Source: Cognaticolwellia mytili (lineage in GTDB: Bacteria > Pseudomonadota > Gammaproteobacteria > Enterobacterales > Alteromonadaceae). Taken from it: DNA of 64,000 nt. Under the pieces are notes generated by a model. The model saw only the letters and a program-made list of their open reading frames with translations. It did not search any database and had not been told where the DNA came from. The translations under genes and the position numbers were made by a program. The DNA lies in the NCBI RefSeq assembly GCF_002104475.1, contig NZ_NBOF01000002.1, positions 1-64,000 of the forward strand. The letters are read 5' to 3'. Shown piece by piece: positions 9,205 to 18,700 of this stretch (within the stretch, counting starts at the first letter, position 1; the number at the start of each line of letters is the position of its first letter).

Positions 9205-10062
9205 TTAAACGAGTGAAATAACACTCGCCATGCGGCCAGTTTTTCCCTCTCTACGATATGAGTAATATTTACTGCTTTGAGAGAAGGTACAAGCATTAGT
9301 TATTGAAATATTCTCAATACCAAGTTCTTTGAGCTGAAATTTTGCAACCATGACTAAATCAGCCGAAAATTTGATTGGATTCTCTATCGAGTTATCGGTA
9401 TTTAAAGCCGTAAATGCAGCGGAAAATTGAATTGAACTCTCGATAAACCTTTCTTTTACCTCACTTCCAACTTCAAACGCGCTTGCACCAATGCAAGGCC
9501 CAAACCAAGCAACAATATCACAGGCTGGAGTTTTCATTTTATCTATCGTTGCTTTAATAATGTTCGCCACTAATGGTCGCCAGCCAGCATGAACCGCTGC
9601 TATTTCATTGCCGTTTTTATCAGCCAATAAAATAGGCAAGCAATCTGCCGTCATAATAGCAAGTGCAAGCTTCTTTTCGCGAGTAATAGCTGCATCAGCA
9701 ACAATTGGCGTTATCTTGTGGCGGTCTACGTAAGTAACATGATTACCGTGAACTTGCTCTAACCACTGAATTTTTGAATCGTTTTGTAAGTAACTCAATA
9801 ATATATTACGGTTATATTCAACCGATATTGGATTATCGCCGACATGAGCACCTAAATTAAAAAAATCAAACTCAGTAAAACGTTCTCCTACATCAGCTTC
9901 GCATTTTTTTATAGAATCAAGATTATCAAGCGACCTTTTATCTTTAGGAGGGAAACGGGTCGTAGAAAAGGCCAACACCTTAGGCGTCGGCCAATTAACT
10001 ACATGCAAGTTTTCTGGTGACTTAGTAGTCACTGCCACTGGCATGCTCTTTAGAGTCATCAC
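9205..10062 (-). CDS. pgeF: Peptidoglycan editing factor PgeF (YfiH, multicopper-like laccase fold)
   Basis: A DUF152/YfiH family protein. In E. coli PgeF prevents or removes L-Ser misincorporation in the peptidoglycan stem; related proteins show purine nucleoside phosphorylase or oxidase activity. The metal-site motifs are all present: EQVHGNH, TADCLP and AVHAGWR, then GPCIGASAFEVG. The protein is up to 285 residues, compared with about 243 in E. coli. The extra length is at the N-terminus and the start is unsure: ATG at 10062 overlaps rluD by 41 nt, and later ATGs (MPVAV) are possible. Either way the overlap suggests translational coupling with rluD. Confidence 0.88.
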   Translation of the reverse strand: MMTLKSMPVAVTTKSPENLHVVNWPTPKVLAFSTTRFPPKDKRSLDNLDSIKKCEADVGERFTEFDFFNLGAHVGDNPISVEYNRNILLSYLQNDSKIQWLEQVHGNHVTYVDRHKITPIVADAAITREKKLALAIMTADCLPILLADKNGNEIAAVHAGWRPLVANIIKATIDKMKTPACDIVAWFGPCIGASAFEVGSEVKERFIESSIQFSAAFTALNTDNSIENPIKFSADLVMVAKFQLKELGIENISITNACTFSQSSKYYSYRREGKTGRMASVISLV

Positions 10063-10999
10063 GTAGCATATCAGTTAATGCCACCATATCTTTAGGCACA
10101 TCTGCATGCCAGGTCATCAGCTCCCCCGAAATAGGGTGGTACAAAGATAACATTGCGGCATGTAATGCTTGGCGTTTGAACTGACGTAGCGTTTCACGTA
10201 ACTCTTCCGATGCATTTTTCGGTGGACGAGGACGACCACCGTATACCGGGTCACCAACCAATGGATGAGTAATATGTGCCATATGCACTCGAATTTGGTG
10301 TGTACGACCAGTTTCTAAACGTAAACGCAAGCGTGTATGTAGTCGAAACTTTTCCATTACACGGTAATGTGTCACTGAAGGTCGGCCAGAAAACGTCACC
10401 GCCATATGAGTACGCTTAGTGGCATGACGACCAATAGGCTCATCTACAATACCACCCGCTGTCATAATACCATTAGCAACCGCTTCATATTCGCGGGTAA
10501 TTTCACGCGCTTGTAAAGATTCTACTAAATTTGTTTGTGCGGCAATCGTTTTAGCAACAACCATCAAACCTGTGGTGTCTTTATCTAAACGATGCACAAT
10601 GCCAGCACGTGGCACGACATCTAATTTTGGACAATGATGTAACAAGGCATTTAGCACCGTGCCGTCAGGGTTACCCGCACCAGGATGAACAACCAAGCCT
10701 GCTGGTTTATTGATCACCAAAATATCATCATCTTCATAAACAATATTTAATGGAATATCTTGGGCTTCAAAGCGAATTTCAGCTTCAATTTCAGTATTGA
10801 TGGCAATTTGCTCACCACCAAACATTTTTTCACGTGCTTTATCGACTACCTGACCATTAACGGTAACGTGACCGGCCAATATCCACTCTTTTAATCGTGA
10901 ACGTGAATAATCAGGGAACATTTCCGCCAAAGTCTGGTCGAAACGTTTACCTAAGCATGATTCGGGAACCGTATCCCGGTGTTGAATTATTTCAGCCAT
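10022..10999 (-). CDS. rluD: 23S rRNA pseudouridine(1911/1915/1917) synthase RluD
   Basis: It makes the three pseudouridines of 23S rRNA helix 69 and is important for ribosome assembly. An S4 RNA-binding domain (about 18-80) is followed by the RluA-type catalytic domain with HRLDKDTTG, catalytic Asp139, the same number as in E. coli. Its 325 residues match the family. The start follows GAGAGTTTA. It is divergent from bamD with a 160-175-bp spacer, and its 3' end overlaps pgeF. The same divergent arrangement exists in E. coli. Confidence 0.95.
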   Translation of the reverse strand: MAEIIQHRDTVPESCLGKRFDQTLAEMFPDYSRSRLKEWILAGHVTVNGQVVDKAREKMFGGEQIAINTEIEAEIRFEAQDIPLNIVYEDDDILVINKPAGLVVHPGAGNPDGTVLNALLHHCPKLDVVPRAGIVHRLDKDTTGLMVVAKTIAAQTNLVESLQAREITREYEAVANGIMTAGGIVDEPIGRHATKRTHMAVTFSGRPSVTHYRVMEKFRLHTRLRLRLETGRTHQIRVHMAHITHPLVGDPVYGGRPRPPKNASEELRETLRQFKRQALHAAMLSLYHPISGELMTWHADVPKDMVALTDMLRDDSKEHASGSDY

Positions 11000-11081
11000 T
11001 AAACTCTCTATTAATTAGCACTGTGCAAGGCATGATTGCTAGGTTAGAATGCCAAAGCTTATTTTACCTCTTTGCTTGAGC

Positions 11082-11107
11082 AATTACATTAAGTAATTAC
11101 ATTAAGT
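11082..11107. repeat. Tandem 13-bp direct repeat between rluD and bamD
   Basis: AATTACATTAAGT occurs twice in perfect tandem, about 70 bp upstream of bamD. It could be a duplicated regulator site or a chance slippage product. Both units contain TTAC and GTAA-type half sites but no regulator can be named. Confidence 0.6.
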
Positions 11108-11174
11108 CGTAATCGCAGCGAAGAAGCTAATTATTTTAACTAAAACCTAAAACAAAGTAGTGATATTGAAGTCT

Positions 11175-11939
11175 ATGGAAAAAATGACAATAAAAATAAT
11201 GTGCCTAACATTAGTACTAGGCTTAACTGCCTGTTCAGGAACAAACGAAAAAGAAATTGAAAAGGTGCCAGATAAGTCGGCTCAAGCATTATTTTCCGAT
11301 GCGCGGACGTCACTTGACAATGGGTTGTATCAAAAAGCTATCCAAATATTATCTGCGATAGATTCCAGGTACCCTTATGGACCAATTTCTCATCAAGTGC
11401 AGTTAGACTTAATTTATGCTTATTATAAAAGTGGCGATGCTGCACAAGGTATTGCATTAACGGATCGTTTTCTAAGATTAAACCCGACCCATGCTAATTT
11501 AGACTATGTCTATTACATGCGTGCTTTAATTAATGTAGCAACCCAAGAGAATTTATTTCAAGATTTAGCGGGTATTGACCGTTCAGACCGTGACCCTACA
11601 GCTGCTCGTGAAGCCTTTAAAGATCTTAAACTAATCATAGAAAAATACCCAGAAAGCAAATACGCGGCAGACTCTCGTCAACGCATGCTAGCGATTAAAT
11701 CTCGTTTAGCTAAGTATGAACTTTCTGTTGCTCGCTACTACTTAAAACGTGAAGCTTATGTTTCATCGGCTAATAGAGGTAAATACATTGTTGAGTATTT
11801 CTCACCAAGTCCTGAAACAGAGCAAGCATTAGAAATAATGATCCTATGTTATGACGAACTTGGCTTAGAAGATTTACGTGTTAATGCAAAACAAGTACTT
11901 GCCGCTAATTACCCTAATAATCCGTTAGTTGCCAACTAA
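11175..11939 (+). CDS. bamD: Outer membrane assembly lipoprotein BamD
   Basis: The essential lipoprotein of the BAM complex, which inserts beta-barrel proteins into the outer membrane. The lipobox LTAC and a short signal peptide are followed by a linker and a TPR-rich domain: SALFSDAR-type start, repeated helix pairs, YPYGPISHQVQLDLIYAYYKSGD, and the conserved YVYYMRAL and DLSGIDRSDRDPT-like block. The start could be ATG 11175 or ATG 11184, which gives the more classic MTIKIM signal. A GTG at 11160 also keeps the frame. Length is about 250 residues, as in E. coli. A bidirectional terminator separates it from convergent glnB. Confidence 0.93.
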   Translation: MEKMTIKIMCLTLVLGLTACSGTNEKEIEKVPDKSAQALFSDARTSLDNGLYQKAIQILSAIDSRYPYGPISHQVQLDLIYAYYKSGDAAQGIALTDRFLRLNPTHANLDYVYYMRALINVATQENLFQDLAGIDRSDRDPTAAREAFKDLKLIIEKYPESKYAADSRQRMLAIKSRLAKYELSVARYYLKREAYVSSANRGKYIVEYFSPSPETEQALEIMILCYDELGLEDLRVNAKQVLAANYPNNPLVAN

Positions 11940-11981
11940 TTCTATTGTTAAAGCTGACTTAAGTTAATAAGTTATTCATAA

Positions 11982-12010
11982 AAAAATACCAGCATTAAGC
12001 TGGTATTTTT
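11982..12010. terminator. Bidirectional terminator between bamD and glnB
   Basis: AAAAATACCAGC and GCTGGTATTTTT form a 12-bp stem around ATTAA. A-rich and T-rich flanks serve both convergent genes. Confidence 0.85.
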
Positions 12011-12030
12011 TGTTTAAAATAAATTAAAGC

Positions 12031-12378
<348 letters not shown>

Positions 12379-12629
12379 CTATAAGTTGATTTGAGATCCA
12401 GAACAATACTTTAGATATATTATCATCTTTATCACTGCTTAATATCAATATCTTGATCTGGATTTATATTCCATAGCCAAGTCACACAAAGATATGGGGT
12501 TCAGCGAATACTTTAAGAATCGCGTTAGCGCAAAAATTCTATTCAAGAAAAGACTTTGTTACACTACATGCTTATCAAAGTTCACTAATACAACTTGTAA
12601 AATGCCAAGTACGACTAAAAGGAAATATA

Positions 12630-13472
12630 ATGGATCCGCAGGCAATAATCGATGAAATGAAAGTAATACCTGAAATTGACCCAACGTTCGAAATAAAACG
12701 TCGTATAGAGTTTATCAAAGCAAAGCTGAAACAATCGGGCTTAAAAACTTTAGTATTAGGCATTAGCGGTGGCGTTGATTCATCTACCTGCGGACGTTTA
12801 GCACAGCTGGCTATTGACTCGTTGAATAACGAAGTTAAACAAGAGCAGCAAGTATATCAGTTTATTGCCGTTCGCTTACCTTATGATATCCAAGCAGATG
12901 AAGAAGACGCACAATTAGCATTGGCCTTTATTAAGCCTAGCCATTGTTTGACAACAAATATTTATAACGGCGCAGAAGGTATTCACAATGAGGCACTTGC
13001 TGCATTAACCAACGTCAATATATTATCAGCCGATGAAGCACAGGTAGATTTTTCAAAAGGTAATGTCAAAGCAAGAGCGCGTATGGTGATGCAATATCAT
13101 ATCGCAGGCATAGTAGGTGGTTTGGTGCTAGGCACTGACCACTCTGCCGAAAACATTACCGGGTTCTTTACCAAATGGGGAGACGGAGCTTGTGACTTAG
13201 CACCGTTGTTTGGTCTGTCTAAAAGACAAGTTAAAAAGCTTGCGACAGCCCTTGGTGCGCCAGTACAACTTGTTGATAAAGCGCCGACCGCAGACCTTGA
13301 AGAGCTGTCTCCAGGTAAAAAAGATGAGGAGGCATTAGGCCTAAGTTACGATCAACTCGACGATTTTTTAGAAGGAAAAAACACAGACAAAATAGTTGAA
13401 GAAAAAATTATCGCTATCTATTTGAAAACACAACACAAGCGCTCAGCAATACCTACTATTTACGAAAACTAA
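12630..13472 (+). CDS. nadE: NH3-dependent NAD+ synthetase
   Basis: It amidates nicotinic acid adenine dinucleotide to NAD+ using ammonia and ATP, the last step of NAD synthesis. The PP-loop SGGVDSS is at 46-52. [13 protein letters not shown] and [19 protein letters not shown], typical of the short NadE form, follow. There is no N-terminal glutaminase domain, so it depends on free ammonia. Its 280 residues are close to the 275 of E. coli. The start follows AAAAGGAAATATA. It lies next to the ammonia-sensing glnB, but divergently. Confidence 0.95.
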   Translation: MDPQAIIDEMKVIPEIDPTFEIKRRIEFIKAKLKQSGLKTLVLGISGGVDSSTCGRLAQLAIDSLNNEVKQEQQVYQFIAVRLPYDIQADEEDAQLALAFIKPSHCLTTNIYNGAEGIHNEALAALTNVNILSADEAQVDFSKGNVKARARMVMQYHIAGIVGGLVLGTDHSAENITGFFTKWGDGACDLAPLFGLSKRQVKKLATALGAPVQLVDKAPTADLEELSPGKKDEEALGLSYDQLDDFLEGKNTDKIVEEKIIAIYLKTQHKRSAIPTIYEN

Positions 13473-13550
13473 ACATTATAATTTGGTAAATACCAATATT
13501 TTTGACTATACCTAGCGGTGAAAAAGCACTTTCAACTAAGGATGGTTGTC

Positions 13551-14114
13551 ATGTCAAAGTATCTTGGATTTACAATTATTGAAGTATTAGTTTCGTTGGC
13601 AATATTGCTTAGCCTAATAACCATCGGTATTCCTAGCCTTGATAATTTCATTATACACATGAGAGTGGATAACGAAATATCAGCTATGCATCGTATGTTA
13701 CTGTTAGCGAGAAATAGCGCAATTAACAATGAACTCTACGTTACATTCTGCCCACTAGATAATGATAATAAATGCACTACTGATTGGGGTAAAAAGCTAA
13801 CGGTCTTCAAAGATATTAATAAGAACCGCCGTTATGAGATAAATATTGGCGAATCAATAATTAAAATTAAGTCAGCAATTAATCCCAACGATAAATTGCA
13901 GTATGGCAAGGGGCGCAATGCCCTTGTTTATGGCCCTACTGGCCACCTTGTTATTTGGGGTGGCAATGCAACCTTTAAATATTGCCCCAAAAGCCATGAA
14001 AATAAGTCACGGGGCTTGGTCATATCAACGTCAGGTCGAGTATACGAAACCGCATATAACGCAAAACGGGCGCAAGATACAAATAGGAGCGGCAAGATTA
14101 TTGTATGCCATTGA
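13551..14114 (+). CDS. GspH/FimT family pseudopilin (first of two)
   Basis: A minor-pilin-like protein with a very short prepilin leader, MSKYLG, then FTIIEVLVSLAILL. The PilD cleavage site is G6/F7 with Glu at mature position 5. The C-terminal part has paired Cys (FCPLD...KCTTDW and a late KYCPKS and VCH) and the FPNGR-free GspH fold. An ATG at 13551 with AAGGA 8-9 nt upstream is the best start; an in-frame ATG at 13542 and GTG at 13518 exist but would lengthen the leader. It is followed, after 285 bp, by a second copy on the same strand. FimT/FimU-type proteins join the priming complex of type IV pili and can bind DNA in competent bacteria. Confidence 0.8.
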   Translation: MSKYLGFTIIEVLVSLAILLSLITIGIPSLDNFIIHMRVDNEISAMHRMLLLARNSAINNELYVTFCPLDNDNKCTTDWGKKLTVFKDINKNRRYEINIGESIIKIKSAINPNDKLQYGKGRNALVYGPTGHLVIWGGNATFKYCPKSHENKSRGLVISTSGRVYETAYNAKRAQDTNRSGKIIVCH

Positions 14115-14399
14115 AATTTTATCATTTGCTACTTAGCCTCAGTTCAGCGTAAGCAGCACCACCCAACAATGTAATTTAAGCGCCTACTTACGTTGTTGGT
14201 GTGCCAAATAGCTCGCTATTGGGATACATAAATGCCTTAATATCCAATTAATTTACTACATTGCTGGTAATGGACTTCTCAATACATTGATTATCAATAC
14301 ATTATGATATTCATCAAGCTGAATTGTGGCTATTCTCTAGTTGTCGTTACCATTTGATGATATAAATATCCATAGAATACTTTGCATGATTAGGACCAG

Positions 14400-14963
14400 A
14401 TGCTTAAAGATAAATGCAGTGGTTTCACCCTGACAGAGTTATTAGTCGGCATTGCTATTGCCAGTATACTAATGATGTTAGCATTACCAAAGCTAAGCAG
14501 TTTTACTGTTCGTCTACGTGTTGATAATGAAATATCGGCACTACATCGCTTGATACTGATTACACGTAACAGTGCAATAAATTCAGGAAAAAGTGCTATT
14601 ATTTGTCCATTATCATCAACATTACCAATAATATGCACAACAAAGTGGCATCAAGCTATTAGCGTATTTATTGATAACAATAATGATGGGAATTATGATG
14701 ATAACGATACTATCGTAAGTATTAAAGCGGCAATACCGAGCATCGACAAGTTACATTACGCACAAACTAGTTTAATTTATACCGCCTTGGGAAATTTGTC
14801 CGCAAGCCCCGTAACATCAGTTTTTAGCTATTGCCCAAGCGAAGATACTGATAAGTCGAGAGCTATTATTGTTTCCGCATCTGGGCGTAGTTATATCACT
14901 TCAGATACTGATAACGACGGCAAAGATGAAGATAGAAATAAAAACCCCATCACTTGCTCATAA
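14400..14963 (+). CDS. GspH/FimT family pseudopilin (second of two)
   Basis: A paralogue of the preceding gene: MLKDKCSG leader, then FTLTELLVGIAIAS, with cleavage at G8/F9. RVDNEISALHRLILITRNSAINSGK is nearly the same as the first copy's RVDNEISAMHR region. The Cys pattern (ICPLSS, ICTTKW, YCPSED, ITCS at the end) is also shared, which supports disulphides. It has a C-terminal acidic run with SDTDNDGKDEDRNKN, which might bind calcium. AGGACC precedes the ATG. It is convergent with the minor-pilin operon. The two copies probably arose by tandem duplication and then diverged. Confidence 0.8.
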   Translation: MLKDKCSGFTLTELLVGIAIASILMMLALPKLSSFTVRLRVDNEISALHRLILITRNSAINSGKSAIICPLSSTLPIICTTKWHQAISVFIDNNNDGNYDDNDTIVSIKAAIPSIDKLHYAQTSLIYTALGNLSASPVTSVFSYCPSEDTDKSRAIIVSASGRSYITSDTDNDGKDEDRNKNPITCS

Positions 14964-15016
14964 TCTACCTATATAACTAAATAACATCTACATTGACTCT
15001 TATCACCTGATATTAA

Positions 15017-15358
15017 CTAGCCCATGTTTTCTTCAAGTTTATCAAGCTTAGCGGCAGCCTTACGCTTAAAAGTTTCATGCATGTATTTACATTCAATTAC
15101 TTTATAAATTACCTTGCGTTGATTATTCTTTGGCAAAGCCTTATCGTCATTAATACTCATCAGTGACACTTTATACACCTTGAGACTAGCTACTGACACA
15201 TTATAATTACGATGAATCATAAAGCCGCCACCAAGTAACTCGGTGTAACATTTTATATCAATACGATGGCCGGTGATCAAATTATGCATTTTTTGCTCAG
15301 CCGTAATATTGGTATTAACGAATAAGCCCACTAAAACTAATAAATATAATTTCCTCAC
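15017..15358 (-). CDS. Small exported TapY2-like protein of the pilus operon
   Basis: The last gene of the minor-pilin operon, 1 nt after pilE. It has a signal peptide (residues 1-20, ending NITA/EQ) and a short mature part with KCYTELLGGG and a later ECKYMHE, i.e. two Cys that could pair. Small proteins of this kind, called TapY2 in Shewanella-type bacteria, sit beside a PilY1-type protein; P. aeruginosa has PilY2 at the equivalent place. I recognise the KC-x-x-EL-GG pattern but cannot confirm the family. The role in pilus function is unknown. Confidence 0.55.
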   Translation of the reverse strand: MRKLYLLVLVGLFVNTNITAEQKMHNLITGHRIDIKCYTELLGGGFMIHRNYNVSVASLKVYKVSLMSINDDKALPKNNQRKVIYKVIECKYMHETFKRKAAAKLDKLEENMG

Positions 15359-15359
15359 C

Positions 15360-15794
15360 TTAATTTTCCCAACATGTCAAAGATTTAGCTGATTTTGTCC
15401 CTTTCTCATCAATAGATAATGTTACACACGAGCTATCTTGGCTCGCTTGAGAGTTTTTAGCTGTAGCAGTTAAGGTAAAAGTTCCCCCTTCAACCCCCTC
15501 TAATGACTCGATAATGCTGTCGATACTGTAATTACCTGAAGCGGTTATATAGGGATCAGATGCCATGCCAAGTAATTCCATATTTGTAGTATATGTTCGA
15601 TGATCAATAAAGTATTGCTCTTGCAAGTTGGCAAGTTTTACCAATTCACGTTGAGCTTCTGTTCGATTTGATTTAACGATATACCCGATATAAGAAGGGT
15701 AAGCAACTGACGCCAGAATTCCCACAATAGCAACACTGACTAACAGCTCTAGCAAGGTAATACCTTTCGTATGCTTAATTTTTTTCTGAGCCAT
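15360..15794 (-). CDS. pilE: Type IV minor pilin PilE
   Basis: A minor pilin with leader MAQKKIKHTKG and the mature start ITLLELLVSVAIVGILASVAYPSY, with Glu5 present. The next part, SNRTEAQRELVKLANLQEQYFIDHRTY, is typical of PilE-family minor pilins that follow PilY1. Two late Cys (SCVTL and TCWEN) can form the D-loop disulphide. Its start overlaps the pilY1 stop by one base, so the two are translationally coupled. It links the pseudopilin priming complex to the major pilin. Confidence 0.88.
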   Translation of the reverse strand: MAQKKIKHTKGITLLELLVSVAIVGILASVAYPSYIGYIVKSNRTEAQRELVKLANLQEQYFIDHRTYTTNMELLGMASDPYITASGNYSIDSIIESLEGVEGGTFTLTATAKNSQASQDSSCVTLSIDEKGTKSAKSLTCWEN

Positions 15795-18700
15795 TATTTC
15801 ACCTCCTTAAGATACAAGTAACTTTGGGATGTTATCAATTTGGAATTAACATCAATGACCTGTCCCCCTGTTACCAATTTGATCGTCGCAGCATCAACGC
15901 CAGGTTGGGGGTTATCTATATCTTCACCTGGCTCTGGTATTGCCTTAGGATCAGTTGTGACGATTATCGTTGGTGTATCTGGCATTCCCACTCCAGTGAA
16001 TGTCTTTCTCCAGTTATAAACAGTTCGCCCCTGATACATATCAATTGCATAAAGAAAGCCAGAACCATCAATTAAAGAGCAGCTACTCCCATCTATTACT
16101 GCTCCAGGTATAAACGATGTAAAATAGGCAACACCGTTAATAACAATGGCCTCGGCAGTATTTTTCTCACCTGGAGACAAGTAATCATAATACCAACCAG
16201 ATTTCGAACTCACCACTATCGATAGATCATCAAACAAGGCCTTCTGTGATGATGACATCGGCACCGAATAATCACCAAAAGGGTTATCAGTAAAATTATA
16301 TAGATCACTTTCTTTTATCGTTTTTGGCACCACTGCTTTAGGCGCTGTTGCTCCGGAAACATAAGATTCTGTGATAATGTTTTCATCCTTTATCATGAAG
16401 AATTTGTCTGTTGTTTTCGTATCCGTTGGCGTTGATCTATCACCGCTGCCAATCAATATGGCATCATAAGGCGTTTCTTGGCTTGTAATAGTGTACTCAC
16501 CAGTTCCAACACCGTTATTATCAAGCTTTTCTGTTTTTAGGGTGTCGGTAATAAAGGTCCGAACAATGGAAGGTTCGCTAAAAAACCGTCGATCAACTTC
16601 GTCAGTTATTCCTCCAAGCTCAGCTAATTTAAATACTGTCCATGGTGTATTACCAAAAGGTTGATCACCAGGCATATCAACACGCCATACATTTCCCCCC
16701 GTATCTCCAACATATAGCCGATCAATTAAGCCATCCGAGTCACTATCAAGCACAGCAACTCTTGAAGGGATACTGTCAGTAATACCCTCAAAATAAGTAT
16801 TATTTTCAGAGGTTGCCTCCGTAGTTAAACTCCACAACAATACGCCACTCTCAGCATCAACCATATATATACCTTTACCAAGATTATCAACAGCATCAAC
16901 CGCAGGAACGCCTAGAGCATCTTTTGCAATATCATAGCCTCCAGCAAATATTAAAACCGGCTTAGGTATACCACCTCTGATATTTAGTGTTGAATAGCCA
17001 ACTCTAGGTTGTGACCATGATTGCCCCATCGTCTTAAATTCTTCATTACTGTTATCAACTCCCCACAACCATTTAGGGCTATTTTTATTTGAAATATCAA
17101 GGGCATAATAAGCACTACCTCCACGGCGCAACCCAAAAAACAACCAAACCTTATCTTTTATCGGATCAATGGTGCCATCACCGTTAGCGTCCTGAATATG
17201 CACAGTAGCTCTGCCATCAATGGCATATTCTTTACTTGATGATGGTAAGTTATCTTTTAATTTTTTAATTTTTGAAAAAAACTTTTTTGGCATAAATGCC
17301 CATACTTCATCAACACTAGTATCACTATCTTTAAACATGTGCAGCACACCACTATTAGTGCCAACAATGATTCTTATGTCAGGTGAAACCCCATCATCAC
17401 TCAAGCCGTAGTTAATCACTACAGGTTTAAAGTGCAAAGGGTCACCAAGTACATCTGGCCTAATATCAGTTATGCTGCCATCTTTATCTGCGTCATCAAC
17501 ATCTAAACCCAAAGCCCAGTTAAAGTAATCAATAACTTTACTATCCGCTACACCTAATGCTGCTGCTAACCCAGACTGGCCATATTTATCGATCGCTATG
17601 GCTAAGTCGATTGGCAAAATTTTAGGTTTCTCGGTAGTGCCACCTATGTCGCTAAGAATGTTACGACTGGTCTTCTTACGTAACATTCCAACAACACCAC
17701 CTTGCGTAACATCGTTGCCATCAGCACTTGTTGATGATGGCCAATATGTTGACGCGGTTGCTAGTATGTTGCCAGTATCATGATCAACAGCCGGTTTTTC
17801 GTAGCGATCTACCTGTACTTTATTGATAACTTTTAACTTCTTTAAATTGCCTTGCCAACTCGCACCGTTCGCAGGAATAAACATGCCATAATATGCGGAA
17901 TCAAGTGTTTCTGTTCGATCAAAGCTATTTGATGCTACTGATGGTGCGGTGAATGTGGTATTAACTTCCAAAATACTACTTAGTGCTTGCTGAAGCCGGG
18001 TTCCAAGCTGAGTAGGGTCGGTTGCATCGTAATATTCACCACCTCCGGCAGTTGCTGCAGCTTTTAACAGCGTTGTTGCACCTGATGAACCAGAGCTAAA
18101 TCCGACAGTAAACAAAGTGGCTATTTGATCGCCGGACAAATCATCATTTAGATCTTTTGTATGCATATATCTTGCAAGCTCAGTTAGATGATTACCCGAT
18201 ATTGACGTCAAGCCAGTTAATTGTTTGATCGAAGAGTCCGCTGCAGTGTCATTAGTTGGTAATCCATCAGTAATTAATATGACAAAAACTTCATCACTAC
18301 AGCCTTTATAAGGTGCAATGTATTTTGAACCATCTATGATTGAAGTATCATATTTAGGGCTGTCTTTTAAATGCTTATAACCGCGGCCATAACTCGAAGA
18401 TCTATCTTTATCTTTATTCCCCCAATGTACAGCTTTACCACCAAAATACTGTGCAGCCTCGTATAAACTTTCACATAAAGGTGTGCTGCCTGATGGTATA
18501 ATCTGGCTATTGATCACTGATGGTAAAGTTTGCCCATTTATCATGACATTCAATTTTGTTCTGGCTGATGGCGTCATTTCCTGTATACCAAACACCACCC
18601 TACCGCCATGACTTCCTTCCCTTGATGAGTCTGTATCGCCATTAGCGTTATAGACTTGTAAGCCAAAATCAACAGATGGTATAGAGTCAATTAAATTAAC

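Noticed and set aside
12392-12475. ATCCAGA and TCTGGAT inverted pair in the glnB-nadE spacer
   Set aside because: Only 7 bp and about 65 bp apart; could be chance.
15824-16075. 83-codon frame antisense to pilY1
   Set aside because: Shadow frame within a clear gene on the opposite strand.
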